DNA of 9,187 nucleotides from an uncultured Alistipes sp. GTDB taxonomy: Bacteria > Bacteroidota > Bacteroidia > Bacteroidales > Rikenellaceae. The notes below the pieces were generated by a model. The model made no database searches. It saw only the letters and a list, made by a program, of their open reading frames with translations, and had not been told where the DNA came from. The position numbers and the translations under genes are program-made. The stretch lies in NCBI RefSeq assembly GCF_902388705.1, contig NZ_CABMQJ010000069.1:1-9187 (forward strand). Direction: 5' to 3'. This document shows, in pieces, positions 1 to 6,118 of this stretch; position 1 is the stretch's first letter, and each line of letters opens with the position of its first letter.

Positions 1-125
1 CGGCATTCCGGAGGCACCCCGGCCCCTTTCCGCCCCGCTGCCCGGCGCTCCGGAAGCTCCGCCGCACTCCGGGCGGCGCAAGTTTCCCGAAGATAGGGCA
101 ATAAAACCGAAAAAAAGGGGCGCAA
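1..125. other. Unassigned GC-rich left edge
   Basis: The first 90 or so bases are very GC-rich and become A/T-rich after about position 95, as is typical where a coding region gives way to a promoter. All three + frames stay open from the edge until stops at 94-96 (frame 1), 102-104 (frame 3) or 176-178 (frame 2), so the tail of an upstream + strand gene is possible. Frame 3 has the most GC-rich third positions, but its short peptide resembles nothing I recognise. No gene is called. Confidence 0.25.
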
Positions 126-126
126 C

Positions 127-157
127 TTTGCTATTTTACAAATTATCCGTATATTTG
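127..157 (+). promoter_or_regulatory. Promoter of rpsF-rpsR-rplI operon
   Basis: A TTTG -33 element (127-130) lies 19 nt upstream of TATATTTG (150-157), an exact match to the Bacteroidota -7 consensus TAnnTTTG with the expected 19-21 nt spacing. Transcription should start around 160-163, giving a leader of about 35-38 nt before the rpsF ATG. Confidence 0.85.
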
Positions 158-158
158 C

Positions 159-175
159 ATCCCCATTCAGGGGAT
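159..175 (+). promoter_or_regulatory. Small hairpin at 5' end of rpsF mRNA
   Basis: ATCCCC (159-164) and GGGGAT (170-175) form a perfect 6-bp stem around a 5-nt loop, ATTCA. It sits directly after the -7 element, so it would lie at the extreme 5' end of the transcript. It may stabilise the mRNA or act as a control site. The first one or two bases could fall upstream of the actual start site. Confidence 0.4.
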
Positions 176-197
176 AATTAACTAATTTTTAAGGATT

Positions 198-542
198 ATG
201 AACAATTACGAAACCGTTTTCATTGTCACGCCGGTACTGTCCGATGCACAGGTACAGGAGGTTGCTGACAAATTCCAGGGTGTCATCACCGAGAACGGCG
301 GTCAGATTGTGAACAAGGAGTCGTGGGGCCTTCGCAAGCTCGCCTACCCTATTCAGAAAAAGACCACCGGTTTTTACTTCCTGGTAGAGTTCACGGGCGA
401 AGGCTCGCTTATCAACACGCTCGAAACGCAGTACCGCCGCGACGAGCGCATCATCCGTTTCCTTACTTTCAAGCAGGACAAGTTCGCCGTCGAGTACTCG
501 GAGAAGCGTCGTGCAAAACTTTCTAACAAATCGGAGGAGTAA
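198..542 (+). CDS. rpsF: 30S ribosomal protein bS6
   Basis: This gene encodes bS6 (114 residues), which binds bS18 and sits on the platform of the small ribosomal subunit. The N-terminus MNNYETVFIVTP is the first beta strand of the fold. The family signature WGLRKLAYPI lies near residues 43-52 and is followed by KKTTGFYFLVEF and the RRDERIIRFL segment near residues 80-89. The C-terminal tail is charged and shorter than in E. coli. The ATG at 198 is chosen because it gives the standard bS6 N-terminus; AAGGA (191-195) ends only 2 nt before it, too close for a good SD. It is first in the operon with rpsR and rplI, with the order rpsF-rpsR-rplI lacking priB or ssb. In Bacteroidota structures, bS6 with bS18 and bS21 holds the 16S 3' tail. 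Confidence 0.97.
   Translation: MNNYETVFIVTPVLSDAQVQEVADKFQGVITENGGQIVNKESWGLRKLAYPIQKKTTGFYFLVEFTGEGSLINTLETQYRRDERIIRFLTFKQDKFAVEYSEKRRAKLSNKSEE
533..539 (+). promoter_or_regulatory. Strong Shine-Dalgarno for rpsR
   Basis: GGAGGAG ends 6 nt before the rpsR ATG and lies within the last codons (Ser-Glu-Glu) and stop of rpsF. Such strong SD sequences are uncommon in Bacteroidota. Because the bases are also Glu codons, part of the match could be coding coincidence. Confidence 0.6.
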
Positions 543-545
543 ACC

Positions 546-824
546 ATGGCACAGGACAACAAAGCACAGTCTGAAATCCGCTACCTCAACCCGGTATCGG
601 TAGACGTCAAGAAGAAGAAATACTGCCGCTTCAAGAAACTCGGCATCAAATACGTGGACTACAAGGACGGAGAGTTCCTGAAGAAGTTCCTCAACGAGCA
701 GGGCAAGATTCTGCCCCGCCGCCTGACGGGTACTTCGCAGAAATTCCAGAAGAAGGTCGCACAGGCCGTGAAGCGTGCGCGCCACCTCGCTATCCTGCCC
801 TTCGTAACCGATTGCATGAAATAA
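546..824 (+). CDS. rpsR: 30S ribosomal protein bS18
   Basis: This gene encodes bS18 (92 residues), the partner of bS6 on the 30S platform. The family core is plain: YCRFKKLGIKYVDYKD near residues 26-41, GKILPRRLTG at 53-62, and the basic helix KRARHLAILPF at 76-86. It starts 3 nt after the rpsF stop, so the two genes are almost certainly co-transcribed and translationally coupled, fitting the need for equal amounts of bS6 and bS18. Only Cys27 of the zinc-type cysteines seen in some S18 proteins is in the core, with another Cys at 90, so no zinc ribbon is expected. The length is slightly above the 75-residue E. coli protein because of an N-terminal extension. Confidence 0.97.
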   Translation: MAQDNKAQSEIRYLNPVSVDVKKKKYCRFKKLGIKYVDYKDGEFLKKFLNEQGKILPRRLTGTSQKFQKKVAQAVKRARHLAILPFVTDCMK

Positions 825-826
825 TT

Positions 827-836
827 AAAGGAGGAG
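827..836 (+). promoter_or_regulatory. Strong extended Shine-Dalgarno for rplI
   Basis: AAAGGAGGAG lies in the 17-nt gap between rpsR and rplI, and its AGGAGG core (829-834) ends 7 nt before the ATG at 842. It is non-coding, so the near-full complementarity to a canonical 16S 3' tail is not explained by codon choice. It also decides the rplI start against the upstream in-frame ATG at 812, which lies inside rpsR. Confidence 0.85.
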
Positions 837-841
837 AAACA

Positions 842-1282
842 ATGGAAGTTATTCTGATCAAAGATATGGAGAACCTGGGCTACGCCAACGACATCGTGAC
901 CGTAAAGCCCGGTTATGCGAACAACTACCTGATTCCTCAGGGTTACGCAAAGGCCGCTACCGCATCCGCGCGTAAAATCCTCGCCGAGAACCTCAAGCAG
1001 CGTGCACACAAGGACGCCAAGATCCTTGCCGACGCACAGGCGCTCGCCGAGACGATCGCCAACCTGCCGCTCACGCTGGCCGTGAAGGCCGAGGAGGGCA
1101 AGCTCTTCGGTACGGTTACCGCCACCGACTTGGCCGAGGCACTGGCTGCCAAGGGCATCCAGCTCGATCGCAAGCTGATCGCCGTCGAAGGCATCAAGAC
1201 CGTCGGCGAATACGAGGCTACCGTCAAACTCCACAAGGAGGTCAAGGCCGTCATCAAATTCTCGGTTACCGCCGCAGAATAA
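842..1282 (+). CDS. rplI: 50S ribosomal protein bL9
   Basis: This gene encodes bL9 (146 residues), a large-subunit protein that binds 23S rRNA at the base of the L1 stalk and reaches out with a second domain. The N-terminal RNA-binding domain (about 1-40) has MEVILIKDMENLG and the signature VKPGYANNYLIPQGYA (21-36). A charged linker helix spans roughly 41-75, and the C-terminal domain (about 78-146) includes KLFGTVTATDLAEAL. The frame is open upstream to an ATG at 812, but the ATG at 842 gives the exact family N-terminus and follows a strong SD. It is the last gene of the operon, 17 nt after rpsR and followed by an intrinsic terminator. The length is close to the 149-residue E. coli protein. 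Confidence 0.97.
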   Translation: MEVILIKDMENLGYANDIVTVKPGYANNYLIPQGYAKAATASARKILAENLKQRAHKDAKILADAQALAETIANLPLTLAVKAEEGKLFGTVTATDLAEALAAKGIQLDRKLIAVEGIKTVGEYEATVKLHKEVKAVIKFSVTAAE

Positions 1283-1326
1283 TCAGCAGGGAGGGGCAGG
1301 GACAATCCCGCCTTCCGGCATACAGT

Positions 1327-1357
1327 AAAAGGAGAGCGCAACGCTCTCCTTTTTTTA
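1327..1357 (+). terminator. Intrinsic terminator of the rpsF-rpsR-rplI operon
   Basis: An 8-bp perfect stem, GGAGAGCG (1331-1338) and CGCTCTCC (1342-1349), has a 3-nt loop and runs into seven T residues (1350-1356). Flanking AAAA and TTTT can extend the stem to 12 bp. In the opposite direction the hairpin has only four T residues, but it lies 34 nt past the stop of the convergent transporter gene and may also stop that transcript. Confidence 0.9.
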
Positions 1358-1390
1358 TTTCGGCATACCGGCGCTTCCTGCGCACGGCTG

Positions 1391-2311
1391 TCAGTGCGGC
1401 GCCGCCGCCGGCGGCTCGGGATGCCTCGGCCGCACCGAGTAGGAACGCAGCACCAGCCCCACGCCGACGAAAATCACCAGGGCGAAAACTACCGTGTCGA
1501 TATGCAGCTTGTCGAGCCCCATCCCGACCGAAATCGCGATTGCCAGCACGGGCTGCAAATAGGTGTAGATGCTCGACACGGTAGGCTGCACGGTCTTGAG
1601 CGCATAGTTGAGCATCAGGTTCGGCAGGTAGGTCGGCACCGTCAGCACGAAAAGCGTCGGAAAGAGGGCGTGCCTGGCGATAAGCGCATAATCCGTATGG
1701 ATAATCTCTTTCAGGCCGAACGGCAGCGCGACGACCGCAGCCACACAGTAGAGCCAGCGCAGCACGGTCGTGATGCGGTATTTGGCAATCAGGCGCTTGA
1801 ACCACACCATATAAATCGACGTAACACACGCGCAAAGCATAATCATCACGTTTCCCCAGATGTGCGAATGCTGGTGCGCGGCCGAGGCCCCGGTCAGCAC
1901 CACCGCCACGGCGCCCCCCATGCCGAGCACCAGCCCCGCGACTTTGAGTTTCGTAAAGCGATCCATCCCCAGCAGCACCGAGAGCAGCAGCACCAGAAGC
2001 GGCACGATGGTGTCGATAATCGAGCCGTCGATCGGCGAAGTCATCGAGAGGCCGTACATGATGAAGACCTTGCGCAGCACGCCGATCAGCAGCGCGGCGC
2101 CGATCAGTTTGCGGATGTCGGCCCGCGCGACCCGCTCGGCTTTCTGCCACAGCAGGGGCACGAGCGAAAAGAGCGCCGTCGCGGCCAGCGACCCCGCGAC
2201 CATGGCCATCGGATGGACGTAGTGCGGCAGTACGATATTGTAAAACGGGTAATCCATGGCCCAGACGATATTGCATATCAGCAAGGCGATGTGGGGTTTG
2301 AATCTGTTCAT
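1391..2311 (-). CDS. EamA/DMT-superfamily membrane transporter
   Basis: This is an inner-membrane protein of the drug/metabolite transporter superfamily (306 residues from the ATG at 2311). Ten hydrophobic segments are visible at roughly 8-26, 33-55, 68-87, 94-113, 121-140, 151-170, 182-200, 218-237, 243-263 and 272-290, forming two EamA repeats of five helices. The second repeat carries the typical SSIYTYLQPVLAIAI segment (246-260) near its end. The usual Glu after the ninth helix (LGE in many members) is replaced by MGLDKL. The tail is Pro/Ala-rich and cytosolic. A TTG at 2320 would add three residues, but ATG is preferred. Substrate cannot be told from sequence; members export amino acids, nucleosides or other metabolites. 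It is convergent with rplI and divergent from the DUF892 gene. No SD is present. Confidence 0.85.
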   Translation of the reverse strand: MNRFKPHIALLICNIVWAMDYPFYNIVLPHYVHPMAMVAGSLAATALFSLVPLLWQKAERVARADIRKLIGAALLIGVLRKVFIMYGLSMTSPIDGSIIDTIVPLLVLLLSVLLGMDRFTKLKVAGLVLGMGGAVAVVLTGASAAHQHSHIWGNVMIMLCACVTSIYMVWFKRLIAKYRITTVLRWLYCVAAVVALPFGLKEIIHTDYALIARHALFPTLFVLTVPTYLPNLMLNYALKTVQPTVSSIYTYLQPVLAIAISVGMGLDKLHIDTVVFALVIFVGVGLVLRSYSVRPRHPEPPAAAPH

Positions 2312-2567
2312 CCGTAACAAGGTTTAGTGCGCGAAAAACAAAAACAATGCCTTTCCGCCGCCCGCCGCGCAACCGGCAAAACGAAGTGCCGGCGAATGCA
2401 TGTAAATACCCGCAGGACTTCGACGAATCACATGCGCGATACGACCGTTGCCGGCAGGCAAGGGAACGGAAAGCCCAGGGCCGCTGGCACGGAAGTTGTT
2501 TTTTAACAGCCCGATAACAATGCGTTTGCAGACCTTGCACATTATTAACCGTTAAAAACAAAACATC
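2312..2567. other. Divergent intergenic region, weak promoter signals
   Basis: This region separates the transporter (-) from the DUF892 gene (+). TGCGTTTG (2521-2528) is one base off the -7 consensus for the + gene, but its upstream GTTG (2495-2498) sits at a long 22-nt spacing, so the call is weak. CCGGCA (2372-2377) and TGCCGG (2386-2391) form a 6-bp inverted repeat with an 8-nt gap that could be an operator. I found no consensus promoter for the transporter. A 72-codon minus-strand frame here has no coding character I trust. Confidence 0.35.
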
Positions 2568-3089
2568 ATGAACACGAAAAAAAACAAAAATGCAGACTCG
2601 CCCCGCTTCCGGGAATTCTTCCTGGACCAGATCAAAGACATCTACTGGGCTGAAAAACACCTTTCCGCCGGGCTCAAAAAGATGAAAAAGGCCGCTACGA
2701 GCCCCGAACTGGCCGCAGCGTTCGGAAAGCACATCGAAGAGACGGCCGGACAAATCGAGGGGCTGAAACGGGTTTTCGCCCTGCTGGGCAAAACACCCCA
2801 GGCCAAGAAGTGCGAAGCCATGGAAGGCCTCGTCGCCGAAGCCGAAAGCGTCATCGAAGACACCGAAAAGGATTCCTATACGCGCGATGCAGGCCTTATA
2901 CTGGCAGCACAGAAAGCCGAACATTATGAAATCGCCTCGTACGGAACCCTGCAGGTTTTCGCAGAGATGATGGGTGAGAAAGAGATTGCCCGCGAGCTGG
3001 GCATGATACTCAAACAGGAGGAAGCGACCGACTCGCTGCTTTCCTGCCTGGCCGAGGACGGAGTGAACGAAATGGCCGTGGTCGAGTAA
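2568..3089 (+). CDS. YciE/YciF-type ferritin-like protein (DUF892)
   Basis: This is a 173-residue cytosolic four-helix protein of the DUF892 family (E. coli YciE/YciF), a ferritin-like fold linked to stress responses but without a settled reaction. The family pattern is clear: FRE-FFLDQIKDIYWAEKHL (residues 14-32), HIEETAGQIEGLKRVF (55-70), AEHYEIASYGTL (117-128) and a final helix with KQEEATDSLL (149-158). Likely diiron ligands are Glu29, Glu58, Glu118, Glu121 and Glu151/152, with His55 nearby; these follow the family pattern and are not proven. The N-terminus MNTKKNKNADSP is polar and has no signal peptide. The A-rich leader without an SD is typical of the phylum. A hairpin follows the stop. 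In many bacteria, members respond to osmotic or general stress; no such regulation can be seen here. Confidence 0.88.
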   Translation: MNTKKNKNADSPRFREFFLDQIKDIYWAEKHLSAGLKKMKKAATSPELAAAFGKHIEETAGQIEGLKRVFALLGKTPQAKKCEAMEGLVAEAESVIEDTEKDSYTRDAGLILAAQKAEHYEIASYGTLQVFAEMMGEKEIARELGMILKQEEATDSLLSCLAEDGVNEMAVVE

Positions 3090-3115
3090 GAGCGCCGTTC
3101 CCGTCGTGTCGTTCG

Positions 3116-3140
3116 AGGGCTTCCTGTTGTGGGAAGCCCT
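3116..3140. terminator. Hairpin between convergent genes, probable shared terminator
   Basis: AGGGCTTCC (3116-3124) pairs perfectly with GGAAGCCCT (3132-3140) around a 7-nt loop. It lies between the stop of the DUF892 gene and the stop of the convergent repeat-protein gene. Neither side has a good T-run, so it may end transcription weakly or protect 3' ends of both mRNAs. Confidence 0.55.
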
Positions 3141-3154
3141 TACGTATGAATGGA

Positions 3155-3727
3155 TTACCGCCTCTCGGGCCGCAGTTTCCCGAACGAAGCCGGCGATGTC
3201 CCCGAAAGCTCTCTGCCCCGGTAATAGACCTTCCAGTTGTCCTTGCCGTACCCGCCGCCGAGCCCCTCGAACGAAGAGGCCGAAGCCCCTTTCACCTCCT
3301 GCCCGGCATAGAACACCTTCCAGTTGTCCTTGCCGTACCCGCCGCCGAGCCCCTCGAACGAAGAGGCCGAAGCCCCTTTCACCTCCTGCCCGGCATAGAA
3401 CACCTTCCAGTTATCCTTGCCGTATCCGCCGCCGAGCCCTTCGAACGAAGAGGCCGAAGCCCCTTTCACCTCCTGTCCGGCATAGAACACCTTCCAGTTG
3501 TCCTTGCCGTACCCGCCGCCGAGCCCTTCGAACGAAGAGGCCGAAGCTCCTTTCACCTCCCGGCCCCGGTAATAGACCCTCCAGCTGTCTTTCGTATATC
3601 CTCCGCGCCGCGGCTTCCTGTCGGGCTGCGAAATGCCGGTTCGGGACATACCGACCTGTCCGTAAGACAGGGAGCCGCCCGCAAGAACCCCAAGCACGGA
3701 CAGTAAAATCAGAATCAGTTTTTTCAT
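3155..3727 (-). CDS. Exported DKNYYID-like tandem-repeat protein
   Basis: This is a 190-residue protein with a signal peptide: MKK, a hydrophobic core (residues 4-19) and a probable cleavage after SYG at 23. There is no lipobox Cys, so it should be periplasmic or outside the cell. After a short basic linker (24-42) come five 29-residue repeats at 43-71, 72-100, 101-129, 130-158 and 159-187. Each has the form GYxKDxWxVxY, then an xG turn and GASASSFEGLG, matching the DKNYYID family of beta-rich repeats whose role is unknown. Units 2, 3 and 4 are identical in protein sequence; the first and last share YYRGRE variants. The gene has its own promoter and is convergent with the DUF892 gene. Unit number probably varies between strains. 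Function is not known. Confidence 0.82.
   Translation of the reverse strand: MKKLILILLSVLGVLAGGSLSYGQVGMSRTGISQPDRKPRRGGYTKDSWRVYYRGREVKGASASSFEGLGGGYGKDNWKVFYAGQEVKGASASSFEGLGGGYGKDNWKVFYAGQEVKGASASSFEGLGGGYGKDNWKVFYAGQEVKGASASSFEGLGGGYGKDNWKVYYRGRELSGTSPASFGKLRPERR
3167..3601 (-). repeat. Five 87-bp tandem repeats in the exported protein gene
   Basis: The same block returns every 87 bp; the CCAGTTGT-type marker begins at 3233, 3320, 3407, 3494 and 3581. The two copies read from 3241 and 3328 differ at one base over 87, and the next differs from its neighbour at four. The outermost units are more diverged. Because 87 is divisible by 3, gain or loss of a unit keeps the frame, and long false frames also stay open on the opposite strand. 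Confidence 0.95.
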
Positions 3728-3758
3728 GGCATCGCTGTTAACTTCCGTTATCTAACTG

Positions 3759-3790
3759 CAAATATACCGGGTTATTGCCCGGCGCCCAAA
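3759..3790 (-). promoter_or_regulatory. Promoter of the repeat-protein gene
   Basis: On the minus strand, TTTG (3790-3787) is followed after 20 nt by TATATTTG (3766-3759), an exact Bacteroidota -33/-7 match. The expected start near 3753 leaves a leader of about 26 nt before the ATG at 3727. Confidence 0.85.
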
Positions 3791-3893
3791 GAATTTGCCC
3801 GCGAAACGCTGCCGGCGACGAATTTTCCGCAGGACGGCTGCCGGAAATACAGCTGCCGGGAATGCCCTCGTTTCAGCGCCCCCTCGGCCACAA

Positions 3894-3926
3894 AAAAATC
3901 CGCAGGCGATATGCCTGCGGATTTTT
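3894..3926 (-). terminator. Intrinsic terminator of rpsA
   Basis: A perfect 14-bp stem (3894-3907 with 3913-3926, GC core TCCGCAGGC/GCCTGCGGA) encloses a 5-nt loop. Read on the minus strand it ends in a run of seven T residues (3898-3892), 50 nt after the rpsA stop. The other side also ends in five T residues, so it could work in both directions. Confidence 0.93.
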
Positions 3927-3975
3927 CATATACCGGCCGGCTGCGGATCGCCCCGCCCCGTGCCGTCGTCGGGAA

Positions 3976-5817
3976 TTACTCCTCGGTTTCCTCTTTTGCC
4001 TCCTTGGCGGCTTTCTTGGCGTTCTTCGCCTCGGCAGCCTCCATGGCGCTCTTCAGAGCGGCCAGGCCTGCGATGTCGCCCAGCGTCGTCTTCTCGACCG
4101 AAGCGTTGATTTTCTTCACGGTCGACTTCGTAGCGTCCACTGCGGCACGCTTCTCGGCCTTCTCGGCTGCAATCTCGGCGCGTTTCGCCTCCTCGTACGT
4201 ACGTACGTGCGACAGGGTGATGCGCTTCGTGGCTTTCGAGAATTCAATCACCTTGAAGTCGAGCTTGTCGCCGGCTTTCGGCGTCGTGCCGTCCTCTTTG
4301 GTGAGCTGGCGTGCGGGGCAGAAGCCCTCGATGTTCTCGCCCAGGGCGACAACCGCACCCTTGTCGGTCATCTCGGTGATGGTACCCTCGTGGATGCTGT
4401 CTACCGAGAACTGGTTCTCGAACTCGTTCCAGGGGTTCTCCTCGAGCTGCTTGTGGCCCAGCGACAGACGGCGGTTCTCCTTGTCGATCTCGAGTACTAC
4501 GACTTCGATATCGGCGCCTACCGACGTGAATTCGCCCGGATGCTTCACCTTCTTGGTCCAGCTCAAATCCGAAATGTGGATCAGGCCGTCGATGCCCTCC
4601 TCGATTTCGACGAAGATACCGAAGTTGGTAAAGTTACGCACCTTGGCCGTGCACTTCGTGCCGACGGGATACTTGGTTTCGATATTTTCCCAGGGATCGG
4701 GCGTGAGCTGCTTGATGCCCAGCGACATCTTGCGCTCCTCGCGGTCGAGCGTCAGGATGACGGCCTCGACTTCGTCGCCGACCTTCATGAACTCCTGTGC
4801 CGAACGCAGGTGCTGGCTCCACGACATTTCCGACACGTGAATCAGGCCCTCCACACCGGGGGCGATTTCCACGAATGCGCCGTAGTCGGCCATCACGACG
4901 ACTTTGCCCTTGACCTTGTCGCCGACCTTGAGGTTCTGGTCGAGCGCCTCCCACGGATGTGCCGTGAGCTGCTTCAGGCCCAGTGCGATACGCTTCTTGG
5001 CGTCGTCGAAGTCGAGGATTACGACCTGAATCTTCTGGTCGAGCGCCACGATCTCCTCGGGATGGTTCACGCGGCCCCACGACAGGTCGGTGATATGAAT
5101 CAGGCCGTCCACACCGCCCAGGTCGACGAATACGCCGTACGAGGTGATGTTCTTGACGGTACCCTCGAGGATCTGGCCCTTCTCGAGTTTCGACATGATA
5201 ATCTGCTTCTGCGCCTCGAGCTCGGCCTCGATGAGCGCCTTGTGCGAAACGACCACGTTGCGGAACTCCTGGTTGATTTTGACAACCTTGAACTCCATGG
5301 TCTTGTCCACGTATACGTCGTAGTCGCGGATGGGCTTCACGTCGATCTGCGAGCCGGGCAGGAACGCCTCGATGCCGAACACGTCGACGATCATACCGCC
5401 CTTGGTGCGGCACTTGATGTAACCCTTGATGATTTCGTCTTTCTCGAGGGCTTCGTTTACGCGGTCCCACGACTTGAGCTGACGTGCTTTCTTGTGCGAA
5501 AGAACCAGCTGTCCGCCCTTGTCCTCGGCCGACTCCACGTAGACTTCGATTTTGTCGCCTACCTTCAGGTCGGGGTTGTAACGGAACTCGGAAACGGGAA
5601 TGACACCCTCGCTCTTGTAGCCGATGTTCACGAGAACCTCGCGCTTGGTGATGCCCGTAACGGTGCCTTCCACCACTTCGCCTACGTTGACGTTCGAAAG
5701 CGTCTTGTCATAGGCCTCTGCGATCTCTTCCTTGGGGTGGTCGTAGACGCCCAGGTCGTTCTCATACGCGTTCCAGTCGAAATTCTCGTTCGTGACTACA
5801 TTTTTTACTTCTTCCAT
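3976..5817 (-). CDS. rpsA: 30S ribosomal protein S1
   Basis: This gene encodes S1 (613 residues), the mRNA-binding protein of the small subunit that helps start translation on leaders lacking a strong SD, which is most leaders in this window. Six S1 (OB-fold) domains are visible at about 44-109, 127-193, 213-283, 298-368, 385-455 and 472-537. Domains 3, 4 and 5 carry the classic core, YGVFVDLGGVDGLIHITDLSW and close variants. Domains 1 and 2 are more diverged, as in other S1 proteins where they bind the ribosome. A 44-residue N-terminal lead (residues 1-43) and an Ala/Lys/Glu-rich tail (about 540-613) flank them. The gene stands alone with its own promoter, structured leader and terminator, which suits autogenous control as known for E. 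coli S1. Confidence 0.97.
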   Translation of the reverse strand: MEEVKNVVTNENFDWNAYENDLGVYDHPKEEIAEAYDKTLSNVNVGEVVEGTVTGITKREVLVNIGYKSEGVIPVSEFRYNPDLKVGDKIEVYVESAEDKGGQLVLSHKKARQLKSWDRVNEALEKDEIIKGYIKCRTKGGMIVDVFGIEAFLPGSQIDVKPIRDYDVYVDKTMEFKVVKINQEFRNVVVSHKALIEAELEAQKQIIMSKLEKGQILEGTVKNITSYGVFVDLGGVDGLIHITDLSWGRVNHPEEIVALDQKIQVVILDFDDAKKRIALGLKQLTAHPWEALDQNLKVGDKVKGKVVVMADYGAFVEIAPGVEGLIHVSEMSWSQHLRSAQEFMKVGDEVEAVILTLDREERKMSLGIKQLTPDPWENIETKYPVGTKCTAKVRNFTNFGIFVEIEEGIDGLIHISDLSWTKKVKHPGEFTSVGADIEVVVLEIDKENRRLSLGHKQLEENPWNEFENQFSVDSIHEGTITEMTDKGAVVALGENIEGFCPARQLTKEDGTTPKAGDKLDFKVIEFSKATKRITLSHVRTYEEAKRAEIAAEKAEKRAAVDATKSTVKKINASVEKTTLGDIAGLAALKSAMEAAEAKNAKKAAKEAKEETEE

Positions 5818-5872
5818 TTGGAAATTCTTGTGCGATACAATCGCTCGTTAAACGGTTAATAATTAAACTTAT

Positions 5873-5911
5873 AGCCCCTACCCACGCGCTTCGTGCGCGT
5901 ACGTAAGGGCT
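5873..5911 (-). promoter_or_regulatory. Structured 5' leader hairpin of rpsA
   Basis: On the minus strand, AGCCCTTAC (5911-5903) pairs with GTAGGGGCT (5881-5873) with one G-U pair. After a 2x2 internal loop (GT/GG), ACGCGC (5900-5895) pairs with GCGCGT (5889-5884) around the loop ACGAA. That makes about 15 bp at the very start of a leader of about 90 nt, followed by an A/T-rich unstructured stretch to the ATG. Its position suggests control or mRNA protection; the function is inferred. Confidence 0.65.
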
Positions 5912-5912
5912 A

Positions 5913-5943
5913 CAAAGGTAGCGGTTTTTTGCGAATCTGCAAA
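5913..5943 (-). promoter_or_regulatory. Promoter of rpsA
   Basis: On the minus strand, TTTG (5943-5940) is followed after 19 nt by TACCTTTG (5920-5913), an exact match to the Bacteroidota consensus. The start should lie near 5909-5906, so rpsA is transcribed apart from the upstream nucleotidase gene and has a leader of about 90 nt. Confidence 0.87.
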
Positions 5944-6118
5944 AAATCAGGCGGTTATTTACGGTTCCCAAACACCCCGGACGGACATCTCTGTCCGGCG
6001 GCAACGGCATCCGGCACAAGCGGCGCGGAACACGACCCGTGCAAGTGAACACGACCGGTGCGGCGCCGGCCGCAGAAAGGACAACCGGAGCCGCGGAAGC
6101 TGAAAACCGGAGCGCGGG
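5944..6118. other. GC-rich intergenic spacer with short direct repeats
   Basis: This stretch follows the nucleotidase gene. It holds two 15-nt copies of GAACACGACCCGTGC (6028-6042 and 6047-6061, one mismatch) and two copies of AACCGGAG (6083-6090 and 6105-6112). TGCGGC and GCCGCA (6059-6074) form a 6-bp hairpin without a T-run, and CGGACA/TGTCCG near 5982-5997 forms another. One of these may end the nucleotidase transcript, but no classical terminator is present. No gene is supported. Confidence 0.4.

Noticed and set aside
140..197. Known S6:S18-binding leader motif before rpsF
   Set aside because: The leader is only about 35 nt and I see no stem with the CCG-containing loop or bulge typical of that motif; the only CCG nearby lies upstream of the predicted start.
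2324..2542. 72-codon minus-strand frame in the divergent intergenic region
   Set aside because: No promoter, family resemblance or coding bias; it covers the upstream regions of both flanking genes.
1266..2924. 552-codon minus-strand frame spanning the transporter and part of the DUF892 gene
   Set aside because: It crosses two well-supported genes in other frames and its translation is Arg/Ala-rich without recognisable domains.
3106..3741. 211- and 186-codon + strand repeat frames opposite the exported repeat protein
   Set aside because: Their repeats come from the 87-bp period being a multiple of 3. The minus-strand frame has a signal peptide, a perfect promoter and a known repeat family.
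4194..4208. Alternating CGTACGTACGTACG palindrome
   Set aside because: It falls within rpsA and is explained by the codons for Val-Arg-Thr-Tyr; there is no sign of a regulatory role.
3775..5859. 694-codon + strand open frame opposite rpsA
   Set aside because: It is antisense to an unmistakable S1 gene with six domains. GC-rich third positions remove stops on the opposite strand; the frame shows no family resemblance.
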